Shown here piece by piece: positions 27,540-37,023 of a stretch of DNA of 64,000 nt; positions within the stretch are counted from its first letter, which is position 1, and each line of letters opens with the position of its first letter. Both the position numbers and the translations under genes were made by a program. The notes under the pieces were generated by a model. It was given only the letters and a program-made list of their open reading frames with translations. It made no database searches and was not told the DNA's origin. Origin of the DNA: Bordetella parapertussis (GTDB lineage: Bacteria > Pseudomonadota > Gammaproteobacteria > Burkholderiales > Thiobacillaceae); contig CAMDCO010000002.1 of the NCBI GenBank assembly GCA_945890495.1, positions 48,893 through 112,892 on the forward strand, given 5' to 3'.

Positions 27540-27570
27540 TTGACTCCGTACATGACTACGGAAGTAAGCT
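27540..27570 (+). promoter_or_regulatory. mer operator-promoter
   Basis: TTGACT (-35, 27540-27545) and TAAGCT (-10, 27565-27570) are separated by the unusual 19-bp spacer of mer promoters. Within it lies the MerR dyad CCGTA-CATGAC-TACGG (27546-27561). The layout matches the classical Tn501/Tn21 mer promoter. Confidence 0.93.
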
Positions 27571-27605
27571 TAAGCTATCCAAACCAAATTTGAAAGGACA
27601 AGCGT

Positions 27606-27956
27606 ATGTCTGAACCACAAAACGGGCGCGGCGCACTCTTCGCCGGCGGGTTGGCCGCCATTCTTGCGTCAGCCTGCTGCCTAGGGCCGCTGGTCCTCAT
27701 CACCTTGGGCTTCAGCGGGGCATGGATCGGCAACCTGACAGTGCTCGAACCCTATCGTCCCCTCTTTATCGGTGCAGCGCTGGTCGCGCTGTTCTTTGCT
27801 TGGCGGGGCATCTACCGCCCGACGCAAGCCTGCAAACTGGGGGATGTGTGCGCGATTCCCCAGGTACGAGCGACTTACAAGCGCATTTTCTGGGTCGTGG
27901 CTGCGCTGGTGCTGGTCGCGCTCGGATTTCCCTATGTCGCCCCATTTTTCTATTAA
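27606..27956 (+). CDS. merT: Mercuric ion transporter MerT
   Basis: The 116-residue inner membrane protein has three hydrophobic segments. The vicinal Cys pair lies in the first helix (ASACCLGPLVL), and a second Cys pair in the cytoplasmic loop (ACKLGDVCAIP). It receives Hg(II) from MerP and passes it to MerA. First gene after the mer promoter. Confidence 0.96.
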   Translation: MSEPQNGRGALFAGGLAAILASACCLGPLVLITLGFSGAWIGNLTVLEPYRPLFIGAALVALFFAWRGIYRPTQACKLGDVCAIPQVRATYKRIFWVVAALVLVALGFPYVAPFFY

Positions 27957-27971
27957 CCACAGGAGTTCACC

Positions 27972-30162
<2,191 letters not shown>

Positions 30163-30235
30163 ATTGCAGCTAAAAACGCTCGTCACATCAGGGAAGACCT
30201 CCGCCATCGGCAGATCGAGATTGGTCACTGTCGGC

Positions 30236-30310
30236 GCGCAACAGATCGACGACCGTCACCGCCTCAATCTCTTCAAACCCCTCGGCGAGGGGGATTAGTA
30301 CGGTACTCAT
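30236..30310 (-). pseudogene. 5' fragment of a second DJ-1/yajL gene
   Basis: Reading from an ATG at 30310, the minus strand encodes MSTVLIPLAEGFEEIEAVTV and four to five more family residues before homology stops. It matches the intact gene at 26407-26958 closely in the coding part, with mostly silent differences, while the upstream sequence differs more. This pattern indicates a diverged homologue rather than a fresh local duplicate. It has no downstream gene body. Confidence 0.8.
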
Positions 30311-30331
30311 GTGCGAACGCCTTGTTAGCGT

Positions 30332-30538
30332 GAAACAACACTGTCATTGGCGTAGGGGCAACCCCCCGTGGTTGCCCATTTACCACCAGGGCAGGCACAG
30401 GGGCCTGCCCCTACGAGGTGACCGCTCCTCAACAGGCGTAGGGGCAACCCCCTGTGGTTGCCTTGGTTGGGCAGGCACGAGGACGGCCCCTGCAATCGGT
30501 TTCATGATTTGGGGTGGCATGAATGCCATGAAAGTTGA
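30332..30538. repeat. GTAGGGGC-family element, copy A (207 bp)
   Basis: Starts GAAACAACAC and ends CCATGAAAGTTGA, sharing both ends and most of its length with the copy at 63549-63772. The centre has GTAGGGGCAACC and its inverted GGCCTGCCCCTAC. No open frame of interest is present. Confidence 0.85.
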
Positions 30539-30551
30539 TTACAGTAGGCGT

Positions 30552-30666
30552 TTAGAGATTACACCACGCCCGCGCGCCCAAACACGCCACCCGCCCGCTG
30601 GCGATGCAAGCCGTAAGCAGGTAGCCACCGGTGGTGGTCTCCCAGTCGAACCTCTCGCCGGTGTTC
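30552..30666 (-). pseudogene. 3' fragment of a PP_4765/HI0933-type flavoprotein gene
   Basis: The minus strand encodes RFDWETTTGGYLLTACIASG and further LGARA before a stop, matching the C-terminus of the intact flavoprotein at 35256-36491 (LDWEAPTGGYLLTACFASG, LGARA). The match begins abruptly next to a transposase fragment. About 35 codons remain. Confidence 0.8.
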
Positions 30667-30778
30667 CAATGTCTGCACTAACACCCGTTTGTTTTGCTAA
30701 AACACCTGCATCGACGCTCTCTGGCGACAACAACCGCACCACCGTTTTGTTTCTGAATGCTTCTCCGTACCGTGCCAT
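30667..30778 (-). pseudogene. Truncated transposase (orfA-like) N-terminus
   Basis: An ATG at 30778 with AAGGA before it opens MARYGEAFRNKTVVRLLSPE and then VLAKQTGVS. This resembles the helix-turn-helix start of IS3-type OrfA proteins (MARY.EAF....V..LL.PES..). Homology ends near 30670, where the flavoprotein fragment begins. The 30779-30930 stretch may be the rest of the IS left end; no terminal repeat could be fixed. Confidence 0.6.
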
Positions 30779-30940
30779 CGTTCGTCCTTATCGCCATCAA
30801 GTTCAAGATCCTATCGAAGCACCCACTATTCTGACGCGAAGGGATGAAACCGCTACACCTCACATCATCATGTCATCGCACTTCAGACTTGAATCCACCC
30901 AGCACGCCATGTCTTCAAGGCCAATGAGTCCATTATTTTA

Positions 30941-30968
30941 TTGACTATTCCAATAATCATTAGATAAT
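30941..30968 (+). promoter_or_regulatory. Promoter of the arsR-rhodanese operon, probably leaderless
   Basis: TTGACT (30941-30946), 16-bp spacer, GATAAT (30963-30968). Transcription would start at about 30975, the A of the ATG itself, and there is no Shine-Dalgarno sequence, so a leaderless mRNA is likely. The AT-rich spacer would be the natural operator for the ArsR protein. Confidence 0.6.
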
Positions 30969-30974
30969 AAGAAC

Positions 30975-31646
30975 ATGAACAAGCGCGAACTCAAGACCCT
31001 TCTCTACGAACAAGTGGCCCGCATTGGCAAGGCGTTGTCCAGCCCGAAGCGGCTGGAATTGCTAGAGCTGTTGGCGCAAGGCGAAAAAACCGTCGAACGA
31101 TTGGCCGCCGAGGCCAGCATCGACATCCGCTTGGCCAGCGCGCACTTAAAAACGCTCAGAGATGCGCGCTTGGTGGAATCACGCCGCGAAGGCCGTTTCA
31201 TCGCCTATCGTCTTTCTGGCGACGATATCAGCGCATTGTGGGTCAACCTCCGCGAAGTAGCCGAGACGCATCTGGTGGAACTGCGTCTGGCGTTGGCAAA
31301 TCTGTTCACCGGCCCGGAACGACTGGACACGGAGACCCGTCTGAGCCTACTGGAAAAGGCGCGGCGCGGCGATGTCGTGGTGCTCGATGTGCGCCCGGCC
31401 GAGGAATATCTCACCGGCCATCTGCCCTATGCGCGTTCCATGCCGCTGGCCGAGATTCGCCAACGGCTGGCCGAGTTGCCGGTTGGGAAAGAAATCGTGG
31501 CCTATTGCCGTGGCCCCTTCTGCATGTTGTCCGCCGAGGCGGTGCAGTTGTTACGCGAACGGGGCCACACCGCCTACAAAATCTCTGATGGCCTGCCAGA
31601 ATGGCTGGCCGCTGGGTTACCTGTCGAACAAGGAGAATCGCAATGA
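30975..31646 (+). CDS. ArsR-family regulator fused to a rhodanese domain
   Basis: The 223-residue protein has an N-terminal ArsR winged helix (residues about 8-95: SSPKRLELLELLAQGEKTVE, LASAHLKTLRDARLV) and a C-terminal rhodanese domain (VVVLDVRPAEEYLTGHLPYA, active loop YCRGPFCML). The only cysteines are the two in CRGPFC; the DNA-binding domain has none, unlike the thiol-switch regulators BigR and SqrR. It is inferred to sense sulfane sulfur through the rhodanese loop and to control the operon it heads. The stop overlaps the next start (ATGA). Confidence 0.9.
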   Translation: MNKRELKTLLYEQVARIGKALSSPKRLELLELLAQGEKTVERLAAEASIDIRLASAHLKTLRDARLVESRREGRFIAYRLSGDDISALWVNLREVAETHLVELRLALANLFTGPERLDTETRLSLLEKARRGDVVVLDVRPAEEYLTGHLPYARSMPLAEIRQRLAELPVGKEIVAYCRGPFCMLSAEAVQLLRERGHTAYKISDGLPEWLAAGLPVEQGESQ

Positions 31647-31999
31647 GCCACTTTCTGTTTATCCTTAATGGCGCACCCTACGGCGAAGAACGCACCTATA
31701 ACGGCCTGCGCCTGGCCGGTGCCTTAGCACAAGACCCCGAGCACGAGGTGCGCGTCTTTCTGATGGGCGACGCGGCCAGCGCCGCCAAACACGGCCAAAA
31801 GGTGCCGCAGGGCTTTTACAACCTAGAGGTCATGGGCCATCGCATCACCCGCCCCGGCCCCGGCCGGCTGGGCGTTTGCGGCACCTGCATGGAGGCACGC
31901 GGTATCACCGAGGCCGAGCTAGTTTCCGGTGCACACAAAGGCACACTGGACGAGCTGGCCGGATGGTGCGAATGGGCCGACAAAACCCTCGTGTTCTAA
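31643..31999 (+). CDS. DsrE-family sulfur carrier-like protein
   Basis: The 118-residue protein has the DsrE fold (FILNGAPYGEERTYNGLRLA; VRVFLMGDAA) and two cysteines in GVCGTCMEARGI, where DsrE and TusD place the persulfide-carrying Cys. Such single DsrE proteins occur with SQR and persulfide dioxygenase genes and probably shuttle sulfane sulfur. It is translationally coupled to the regulator upstream. Confidence 0.88.
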   Translation: MSHFLFILNGAPYGEERTYNGLRLAGALAQDPEHEVRVFLMGDAASAAKHGQKVPQGFYNLEVMGHRITRPGPGRLGVCGTCMEARGITEAELVSGAHKGTLDELAGWCEWADKTLVF

Positions 32000-32006
32000 G
32001 CCCACC

Positions 32007-33158
32007 ATGGGACGCACTGCCATCATTCTGGGTGCCGGGCTAGGGGGTCTGGTCGCCTCGGAAACCCTGCGCAAACGGCTGCCCGACTCCGATCGCGTCG
32101 TCGCCATCGACCAGGCCAGCCAGCATTATTTCCCACCTTCCCTGCTATGGATGATGGTCGGTCGGCGTCAGCCCGCCGATTTCACCCGACCCCTCCAACG
32201 GATTACCCACCGTGGCGTGGAATTCATTCAAGGCAAGATCACCCGCATCGACCCTGCACGGCGCTGGGTCCATCTGGGCGACCGCACCTTGACGGCCGAC
32301 GCACTAATCGTGGCGCTGGGTGCCGAATATGCGCCCGAATCCATCCCTGGCCTTGCCGAGGCCGGGCTGAACTTCTATACCCTGGAAGGGGCCCAGGCGA
32401 CACAGGATGCCTTGCGCCAGTTTCAGGGAGGTCGCATCGCCATCCTCACCGCCAGCCCGGCGTACAAATGCCCGGCCGCGCCTTACGAGGCCGCCTTGCT
32501 GGTCGATGCCTGGTTGCGTGATCACGGCCTGCGTTCCGCCGCAGAGATCGCCTTTTACGCCGCCGAACCGCAGCCCATGCCGGTCGCCGGCCCGGATGCC
32601 GGTACCGCCATTCGTGGCCTGCTCGCCGATCGGCAGATCACCTATCACCCCGGCCATCAAATCACCACGGTAGATGCCACCGCCAAGACCCTGCACTTTG
32701 CCGATGGCCTTGAGGCCGCATTCGATCTGCTCCTCTATGTCCCCCCGCATCGTGCGCCGCAGGTCGTGCGCGAGGCCGGACTGCTAGGCGAAAGCGGTTG
32801 GATCAGCGTCGATCGACACACGCTGGCCACGGCACATGAAGGGGTTTACGCCATCGGCGATATCACCACCATCCCGCTGGCCATCGGCCGACCGCTACCC
32901 AAGGCCGGCGTATTCGCGCACGGCCAGGCCGAGGTCGTCGCCCACAATTTGGTCCACGCCTGGACCGGCCGTGGCACCCCGCGAACCTATGACGGCCACG
33001 GCATGTGTTTCATCGAAAGCGGCCACGGTCGTGCGGGCATCGGCAAGGGCAACTTTTACGCCGAACCCGCACCGGCGGTTGACCTGCATCTGCCCAGCCG
33101 ATTCTGGCATCTGGGCAAGCTGCTGTACGAAAAATACTGGCTATACAAATACTTCTAA
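32007..33158 (+). CDS. Sulfide:quinone oxidoreductase-like flavoprotein
   Basis: The 383-residue protein opens with an FAD-binding fold (AIILGAGLGGLVASETL). It has KCPAAPYEAALL near residue 155, a block typical of SQR-type proteins, a C-terminal FAD segment GVYAIGDITTIPLA, and a terminal amphipathic aromatic stretch (KLLYEKYWLYKYF) suited to membrane contact. Cysteines are present at KCPAAP and GMCFIES. This places it in the SQR/flavocytochrome c family; sulfide oxidation to polysulfide is likely but not proven. It lies 7 bp after the DsrE-like gene. Confidence 0.85.
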   Translation: MGRTAIILGAGLGGLVASETLRKRLPDSDRVVAIDQASQHYFPPSLLWMMVGRRQPADFTRPLQRITHRGVEFIQGKITRIDPARRWVHLGDRTLTADALIVALGAEYAPESIPGLAEAGLNFYTLEGAQATQDALRQFQGGRIAILTASPAYKCPAAPYEAALLVDAWLRDHGLRSAAEIAFYAAEPQPMPVAGPDAGTAIRGLLADRQITYHPGHQITTVDATAKTLHFADGLEAAFDLLLYVPPHRAPQVVREAGLLGESGWISVDRHTLATAHEGVYAIGDITTIPLAIGRPLPKAGVFAHGQAEVVAHNLVHAWTGRGTPRTYDGHGMCFIESGHGRAGIGKGNFYAEPAPAVDLHLPSRFWHLGKLLYEKYWLYKYF

Positions 33159-33190
33159 TAAATTTTTGCTTTACCAAAGAGGAGACACCG

Positions 33191-33937
33191 ATGTTTTTCC
33201 GCCAATTCGCCACCCGCGAAGCCACCTTGTCCTACCTGTTCGGCTGCGGCTCCTGCCATGTCGCCGTCGCCATCGACCCCGTATTGGGCGATGAAGACTG
33301 GTTCATCGCCGAGGCCGCCAAGCAGGATGTGAAGATCACCCATGTCATCGACACCCATGTCCACGCCGACCATTATTCCGGAGGCCGTGCCTTGGCGGAA
33401 AGGTGCGGCGGCCTTTATTGCCTGCACGAAGCCAACGCCGACCGCGTGCATTTTCCGTTCGAGCCTTTGCGCGACGGTCAGCGCATCGAGGTCGGCAATG
33501 TATTCCTCGATGTCCTGCACACCCCCGGCCACACGCCGGATTCGATCTGTCTCTTGGTCACCGACAAGCGGCGCATGGGCGACGCGAACCCCGAACCCTG
33601 GTTCGTCATCACCGGAGACACCCTGTTCGTTGGTGCCATTGGCCGCCCCGACCTGGCCGGTCGTGAGACCGAAATGGCCGGACAAATCTGGGACAGCGTG
33701 CAAACCAAGCTGCTCACCCTGCCCAACGAGATCGAGATCTACGCGGGCCATGTTGCCGGCAGCGTCTGTGGCGCCGGCATCTCCGGAAAACCCGCCTCCA
33801 CGATCGGCTTTGAAAAACGCTGGAACCCCATGCTCAGTCTCAATCGGGAGGCCTTTATTGCGGCCTTGACGCAAGAAATACCGCCGCGTCCGGCGGAGAT
33901 GGACCGCATGGTCAAAGCCAACCTCGGACTCGCTTAA
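33191..33937 (+). CDS. Persulfide dioxygenase (ETHE1-like MBL fold)
   Basis: The 248-residue metallo-beta-lactamase-fold protein has the metal site DTHVHADHYSGG, HTPGHTPDS, GDTLFVGAIGRPDL and YAGHVAGSVCG. The GAIGRPDLAG run is characteristic of persulfide dioxygenases, which oxidise glutathione persulfide to sulfite with O2 at a single Fe(II). AGGAG precedes the ATG. Within this operon it would act on persulfide made by the SQR-like protein. Its stop overlaps the MFS start (TAATG). Confidence 0.92.
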   Translation: MFFRQFATREATLSYLFGCGSCHVAVAIDPVLGDEDWFIAEAAKQDVKITHVIDTHVHADHYSGGRALAERCGGLYCLHEANADRVHFPFEPLRDGQRIEVGNVFLDVLHTPGHTPDSICLLVTDKRRMGDANPEPWFVITGDTLFVGAIGRPDLAGRETEMAGQIWDSVQTKLLTLPNEIEIYAGHVAGSVCGAGISGKPASTIGFEKRWNPMLSLNREAFIAALTQEIPPRPAEMDRMVKANLGLA

Positions 33938-35220
33938 TGACCCACATTCACCACGGCATCCGCAACAACACCCCCCAGTTCGCTCATCAAGTCATCCAGG
34001 TCTTCTTCGTCGGCCTCACGCTGGGCATGATGCGTACCGTCGTCCCGGCCCTGTCGGAGGCAGAATTCGGCGTCGCCCGGGGCTCGTTTTTGCTGTTATC
34101 GAGCTTCGTCATCGCCTTCGGGGTGGTCAAAGGCTCGCTCAACTTTGTGGCTGGCCGATTGTCCGAACGGGTGGGCCGTCGCCGGGTGTTGCTGTGGGGC
34201 TGGCTGTCCGCGCTACCCATTCCCCTGATGATTGCCTATGCCCCCAACTGGAACTGGATCGTCGCCGCCACCGTGCTGCTGGGGGTCAACCAAGGCTTCA
34301 CCTGGTCCATGACCCAAACCAGCAAACTCGATCTTGCCCGGGGCGACCAGCGCGGCCTGGCCATTGGCATGAACGAATTCTCCGGCTATGTCGGCGTGGC
34401 CGTCGCCGGCATCATCACCGCCTATCTCGCCGAACATCTGGGCGCCCGCACCGGTTTGTTGTGGTTTGGCCTTGCCGCCGTGAGCACCGCCGGTATCGCC
34501 ACCCTCCTCTGGGTGAAAGAAACCCTGCCCTGGGCGCGCCTGGAAGCCACCCAACACGCCACCGCCAGCGGCCCGAAACCGCGTTATCCGCACGGCGTTT
34601 CGGCCCAACCCGGCACCTGGGAGATGTTCACCCTGATGTCTTGGCGCGACCGGCGTCTCGCCGCCTTCTGTCAGGCCGGCCTGGTGGAAAAGTTTGTCGA
34701 TGCCTGGATGTGGGTCATCGCCCCGGTGTGGCTATACCAGCGCGGTGTGCCGCTACCGCAGATCGGCTGGATCGTCGGCGCCTACGGCATCACCTGGGGC
34801 GTGGCGCAATTCTTTACCGGTCGTCTGTCCGACCGCATCGGCCGCCTGCGGCCCATCGTCTGGGGCATGTGGCTCTGCGGCGGCGGCATCGCCCTGATGC
34901 CCTTGGTCGATGCGCACGCTTGGCTGCTGGCCACCGCAGCGCTATCGGGCCTGGGCATGGCCCTGCTCTACCCCAACCTGTCCGCCGCCGTCGCCGACAT
35001 TGCCCATCCCGACTGGCGCGGCTCAGCCATCGGCATCTACCGTTTCTGGCGCGACTTTGGCTACGCCATCGGTGCCGGACTGGTCGGCCTCACCGCCGCC
35101 CTCACCGGTTCGCTGGAATCCACCTTCGGACTGGTCGCCGGTGCCATGTTCGCCTCCGGCCTGTGGGTCAGACTGATGGCGGAGGAAACACTGCCTCGAC
35201 TGAATCCGGCAACGGGCTGA
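33937..35220 (+). CDS. MFS transporter
   Basis: The 427-residue protein has about twelve hydrophobic segments and the loop 2-3 signature GRLSERVGRRRVLLWG, repeated in degenerate form as GRLSDRIGRLRPIVWG in the second half. It is the last gene of the sulfane-sulfur operon and overlaps the dioxygenase gene by one base. The substrate is unknown; export of sulfite or a thiosulfonate product is a guess from context. Confidence 0.9.
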   Translation: MTHIHHGIRNNTPQFAHQVIQVFFVGLTLGMMRTVVPALSEAEFGVARGSFLLLSSFVIAFGVVKGSLNFVAGRLSERVGRRRVLLWGWLSALPIPLMIAYAPNWNWIVAATVLLGVNQGFTWSMTQTSKLDLARGDQRGLAIGMNEFSGYVGVAVAGIITAYLAEHLGARTGLLWFGLAAVSTAGIATLLWVKETLPWARLEATQHATASGPKPRYPHGVSAQPGTWEMFTLMSWRDRRLAAFCQAGLVEKFVDAWMWVIAPVWLYQRGVPLPQIGWIVGAYGITWGVAQFFTGRLSDRIGRLRPIVWGMWLCGGGIALMPLVDAHAWLLATAALSGLGMALLYPNLSAAVADIAHPDWRGSAIGIYRFWRDFGYAIGAGLVGLTAALTGSLESTFGLVAGAMFASGLWVRLMAEETLPRLNPATG

Positions 35221-35255
35221 ACAACCCCGCCTAGTCTATCCAAGGCAATCTCGCG

Positions 35256-36491
35256 CTACACCGCTTGTCGGAGAAAGGCTCGTGCGCCCAGCCCCGCTGC
35301 GCGTCCGCTGGCAAAACAGGCTGTGAGTAGGTAACCCCCGGTGGGGGCTTCCCAGTCGAGCATCTCGCCGGCGCAAAACACGCCGGGTAACTCACGCAGC
35401 ATCAGGTGTTCATCGAGATCTTCGAAACGCACACCGCCGGCCGTGCTGATAGCCTCATCCAAAGGGCGTGGCGCGACCAGTTTCAGCGGCAAGGCCTTGA
35501 TGGCGGCGGCAAGCTGGGCAGGATCAGCATAGCCCTCGGCACCCAACACCTCGCGCAGCAAGCCGGCCTTCACCCCGCTGATCCCCGCGTGGCTTTTCAG
35601 ATGGCTGGACAAGGAGCGCGAGCCACGCGGATGCGCCACCTCCGCCCTCACCCGCTCCAGCGACTTGCCGGGCGCGAGGTCGAGATGGAGAACGGCAGAT
35701 CCTTCGGCGGCGATGCGGTCGCGCAAGGGCGCGGACAAGGCATAGATCAGGCTGCCCTCGATGCCGGTTTCGGTGATGACGCATTCGCCTTGCCGCTGAA
35801 TCTCGTGGCCGTCGGTATCCCGGCAGGAGGCGACCACGGTCTTCAAGGGATGTCCGGCATAACGGGCGCGAAAGTGTTCGCTCCAAGCCATATCGAAGCC
35901 GCAGTTAGCGGGTTTTAGCGGCGCGCTATTGACACCGCGCACGTGCAACAGCGGCACCCAAGCCCCATCGGAGCCCAGCTTCGCCCAACTTCCGCCGCCC
36001 AGGGCCAGGATCACGGCATCGGTTTGAATTGTTTTTTCACCCTCTGGGGTGGCAAATCGCAACCGAGTCCCATCAGCTTCCCAGCCCAGCCAGCGGTGGC
36101 GGACATGGAAGCACACCCCCGCTGCACGCAGGCGATGCAGCCAGGCGCGCAACAGGGGCGCGGCCTTCATCTCGCGAGGAAACACCCGGCCGGAACTGCC
36201 CACAAAGGTTTCGACACCCAGTCCATCGGCCCAGGCGCGCAACGCGTCAGCGCCGAAGTTCGTCAGTAGCGGTTCGAGGTAAGGTCGACGGGCACCGTAA
36301 CGAGACAGGAAGGCCTCGTGCGCCTCCGAATGGGTGAGATTAAGACCGCCCTTTCCAGCCAGAAGAAACTTGCGGCCCACCGAAGGCATGGCGTCGTAGA
36401 GATCGACCTGTATGCCCGCCTCCGCTAACACCTCTGCCGCCATTAACCCCGCCGGGCCGCCGCCAACAATGGCCACCTGTTTAAATGAACT
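35256..36491 (-). CDS. FAD flavoprotein of the HI0933/PP_4765 type
   Basis: The product is about 411 residues and begins with an FAD-binding motif (VAIVGGGPAGLMAAEVLAEAG), followed by GRKFLLAGKGGLNLTHSE, the family hallmark. It ends in VFCAGEMLDWEAPTGGYLLT. The family (TIGR00275/TIGR03862) has no settled physiological role. The GTG start at 36491 follows GGACGG; a TTG at 36512 is the alternative and would touch the upstream stop. A degraded copy of its 3' end lies at 30552-30666. Confidence 0.87.
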   Translation of the reverse strand, partial: SSFKQVAIVGGGPAGLMAAEVLAEAGIQVDLYDAMPSVGRKFLLAGKGGLNLTHSEAHEAFLSRYGARRPYLEPLLTNFGADALRAWADGLGVETFVGSSGRVFPREMKAAPLLRAWLHRLRAAGVCFHVRHRWLGWEADGTRLRFATPEGEKTIQTDAVILALGGGSWAKLGSDGAWVPLLHVRGVNSAPLKPANCGFDMAWSEHFRARYAGHPLKTVVASCRDTDGHEIQRQGECVITETGIEGSLIYALSAPLRDRIAAEGSAVLHLDLAPGKSLERVRAEVAHPRGSRSLSSHLKSHAGISGVKAGLLREVLGAEGYADPAQLAAAIKALPLKLVAPRPLDEAISTAGGVRFEDLDEHLMLRELPGVFCAGEMLDWEAPTGGYLLTACFASGRAAGLGARAFLRQAV

Positions 36492-36508
36492 CACGATCCG
36501 TCCGTCGA

Positions 36509-36976
36509 TCAAGGTCTAAGGTAGGCCCAGCCTTGCTGCTGGCGCTGCATGATCTCAACATAGCCGGCGATGCTGAGCGTCACGCCGTCAACAAGGTCAT
36601 CCTTGATGAGTTTCTGCGCCCGCATCGAGTTACCGCAGGCGACAAACTCAACACCCGTCGCAAGCGCCTCCTGGACCCCGTTGGCGGCGAGTGAATCGGC
36701 CTTGAGCATCCCCAGACCGGGGCCGATAGCGACCACGGCAATCGCAATATTCTTCGGTCCCATTTCAACTTGGATGTTGTGGATGTTGACGAGGATGTCG
36801 TTCCATTTCCGCGCCCCGTCTTCGTTGACCTGAACCACGATGCGATTCTTGGTGGTGGTGGCGGTCAGTGTTGTCCCGTCTTTTCCAGCTTGCGGAGTCG
36901 CGGCCTGCGCCGCCGTCAGGCCGCCAATACAGAGCGCAGCTATTAGCGTGACAATGGATTGAATACGACTACGCAT
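36509..36976 (-). CDS. Periplasmic DsrE-like protein
   Basis: The 155-residue protein has a signal peptide (IVTLIAALCIGGLTAAQA) and a DsrE/DsrF-like domain in which VEFVACGNSMRAQKL places a Cys at the family position. The N-terminal half contains RIVVQVNEDGARKWNDIL. Secreted DsrE-like proteins of this type are common in sulfur-metabolising bacteria; the role is unknown, but binding of periplasmic sulfane sulfur is plausible. It lies upstream of the flavoprotein gene on the same strand. Confidence 0.85.
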   Translation of the reverse strand: MRSRIQSIVTLIAALCIGGLTAAQAATPQAGKDGTTLTATTTKNRIVVQVNEDGARKWNDILVNIHNIQVEMGPKNIAIAVVAIGPGLGMLKADSLAANGVQEALATGVEFVACGNSMRAQKLIKDDLVDGVTLSIAGYVEIMQRQQQGWAYLRP

Positions 36977-37023
36977 GGCAGTTATAAAACCTTTCTGAGG
37001 TCTTCATTCATCAGAAGAATGCC

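Noticed and set aside
30163..30235. Remnant gene directly after merA
   Set aside because: A short frame exists (DLPMAEVFPDVTS) but it could not be tied to any family.
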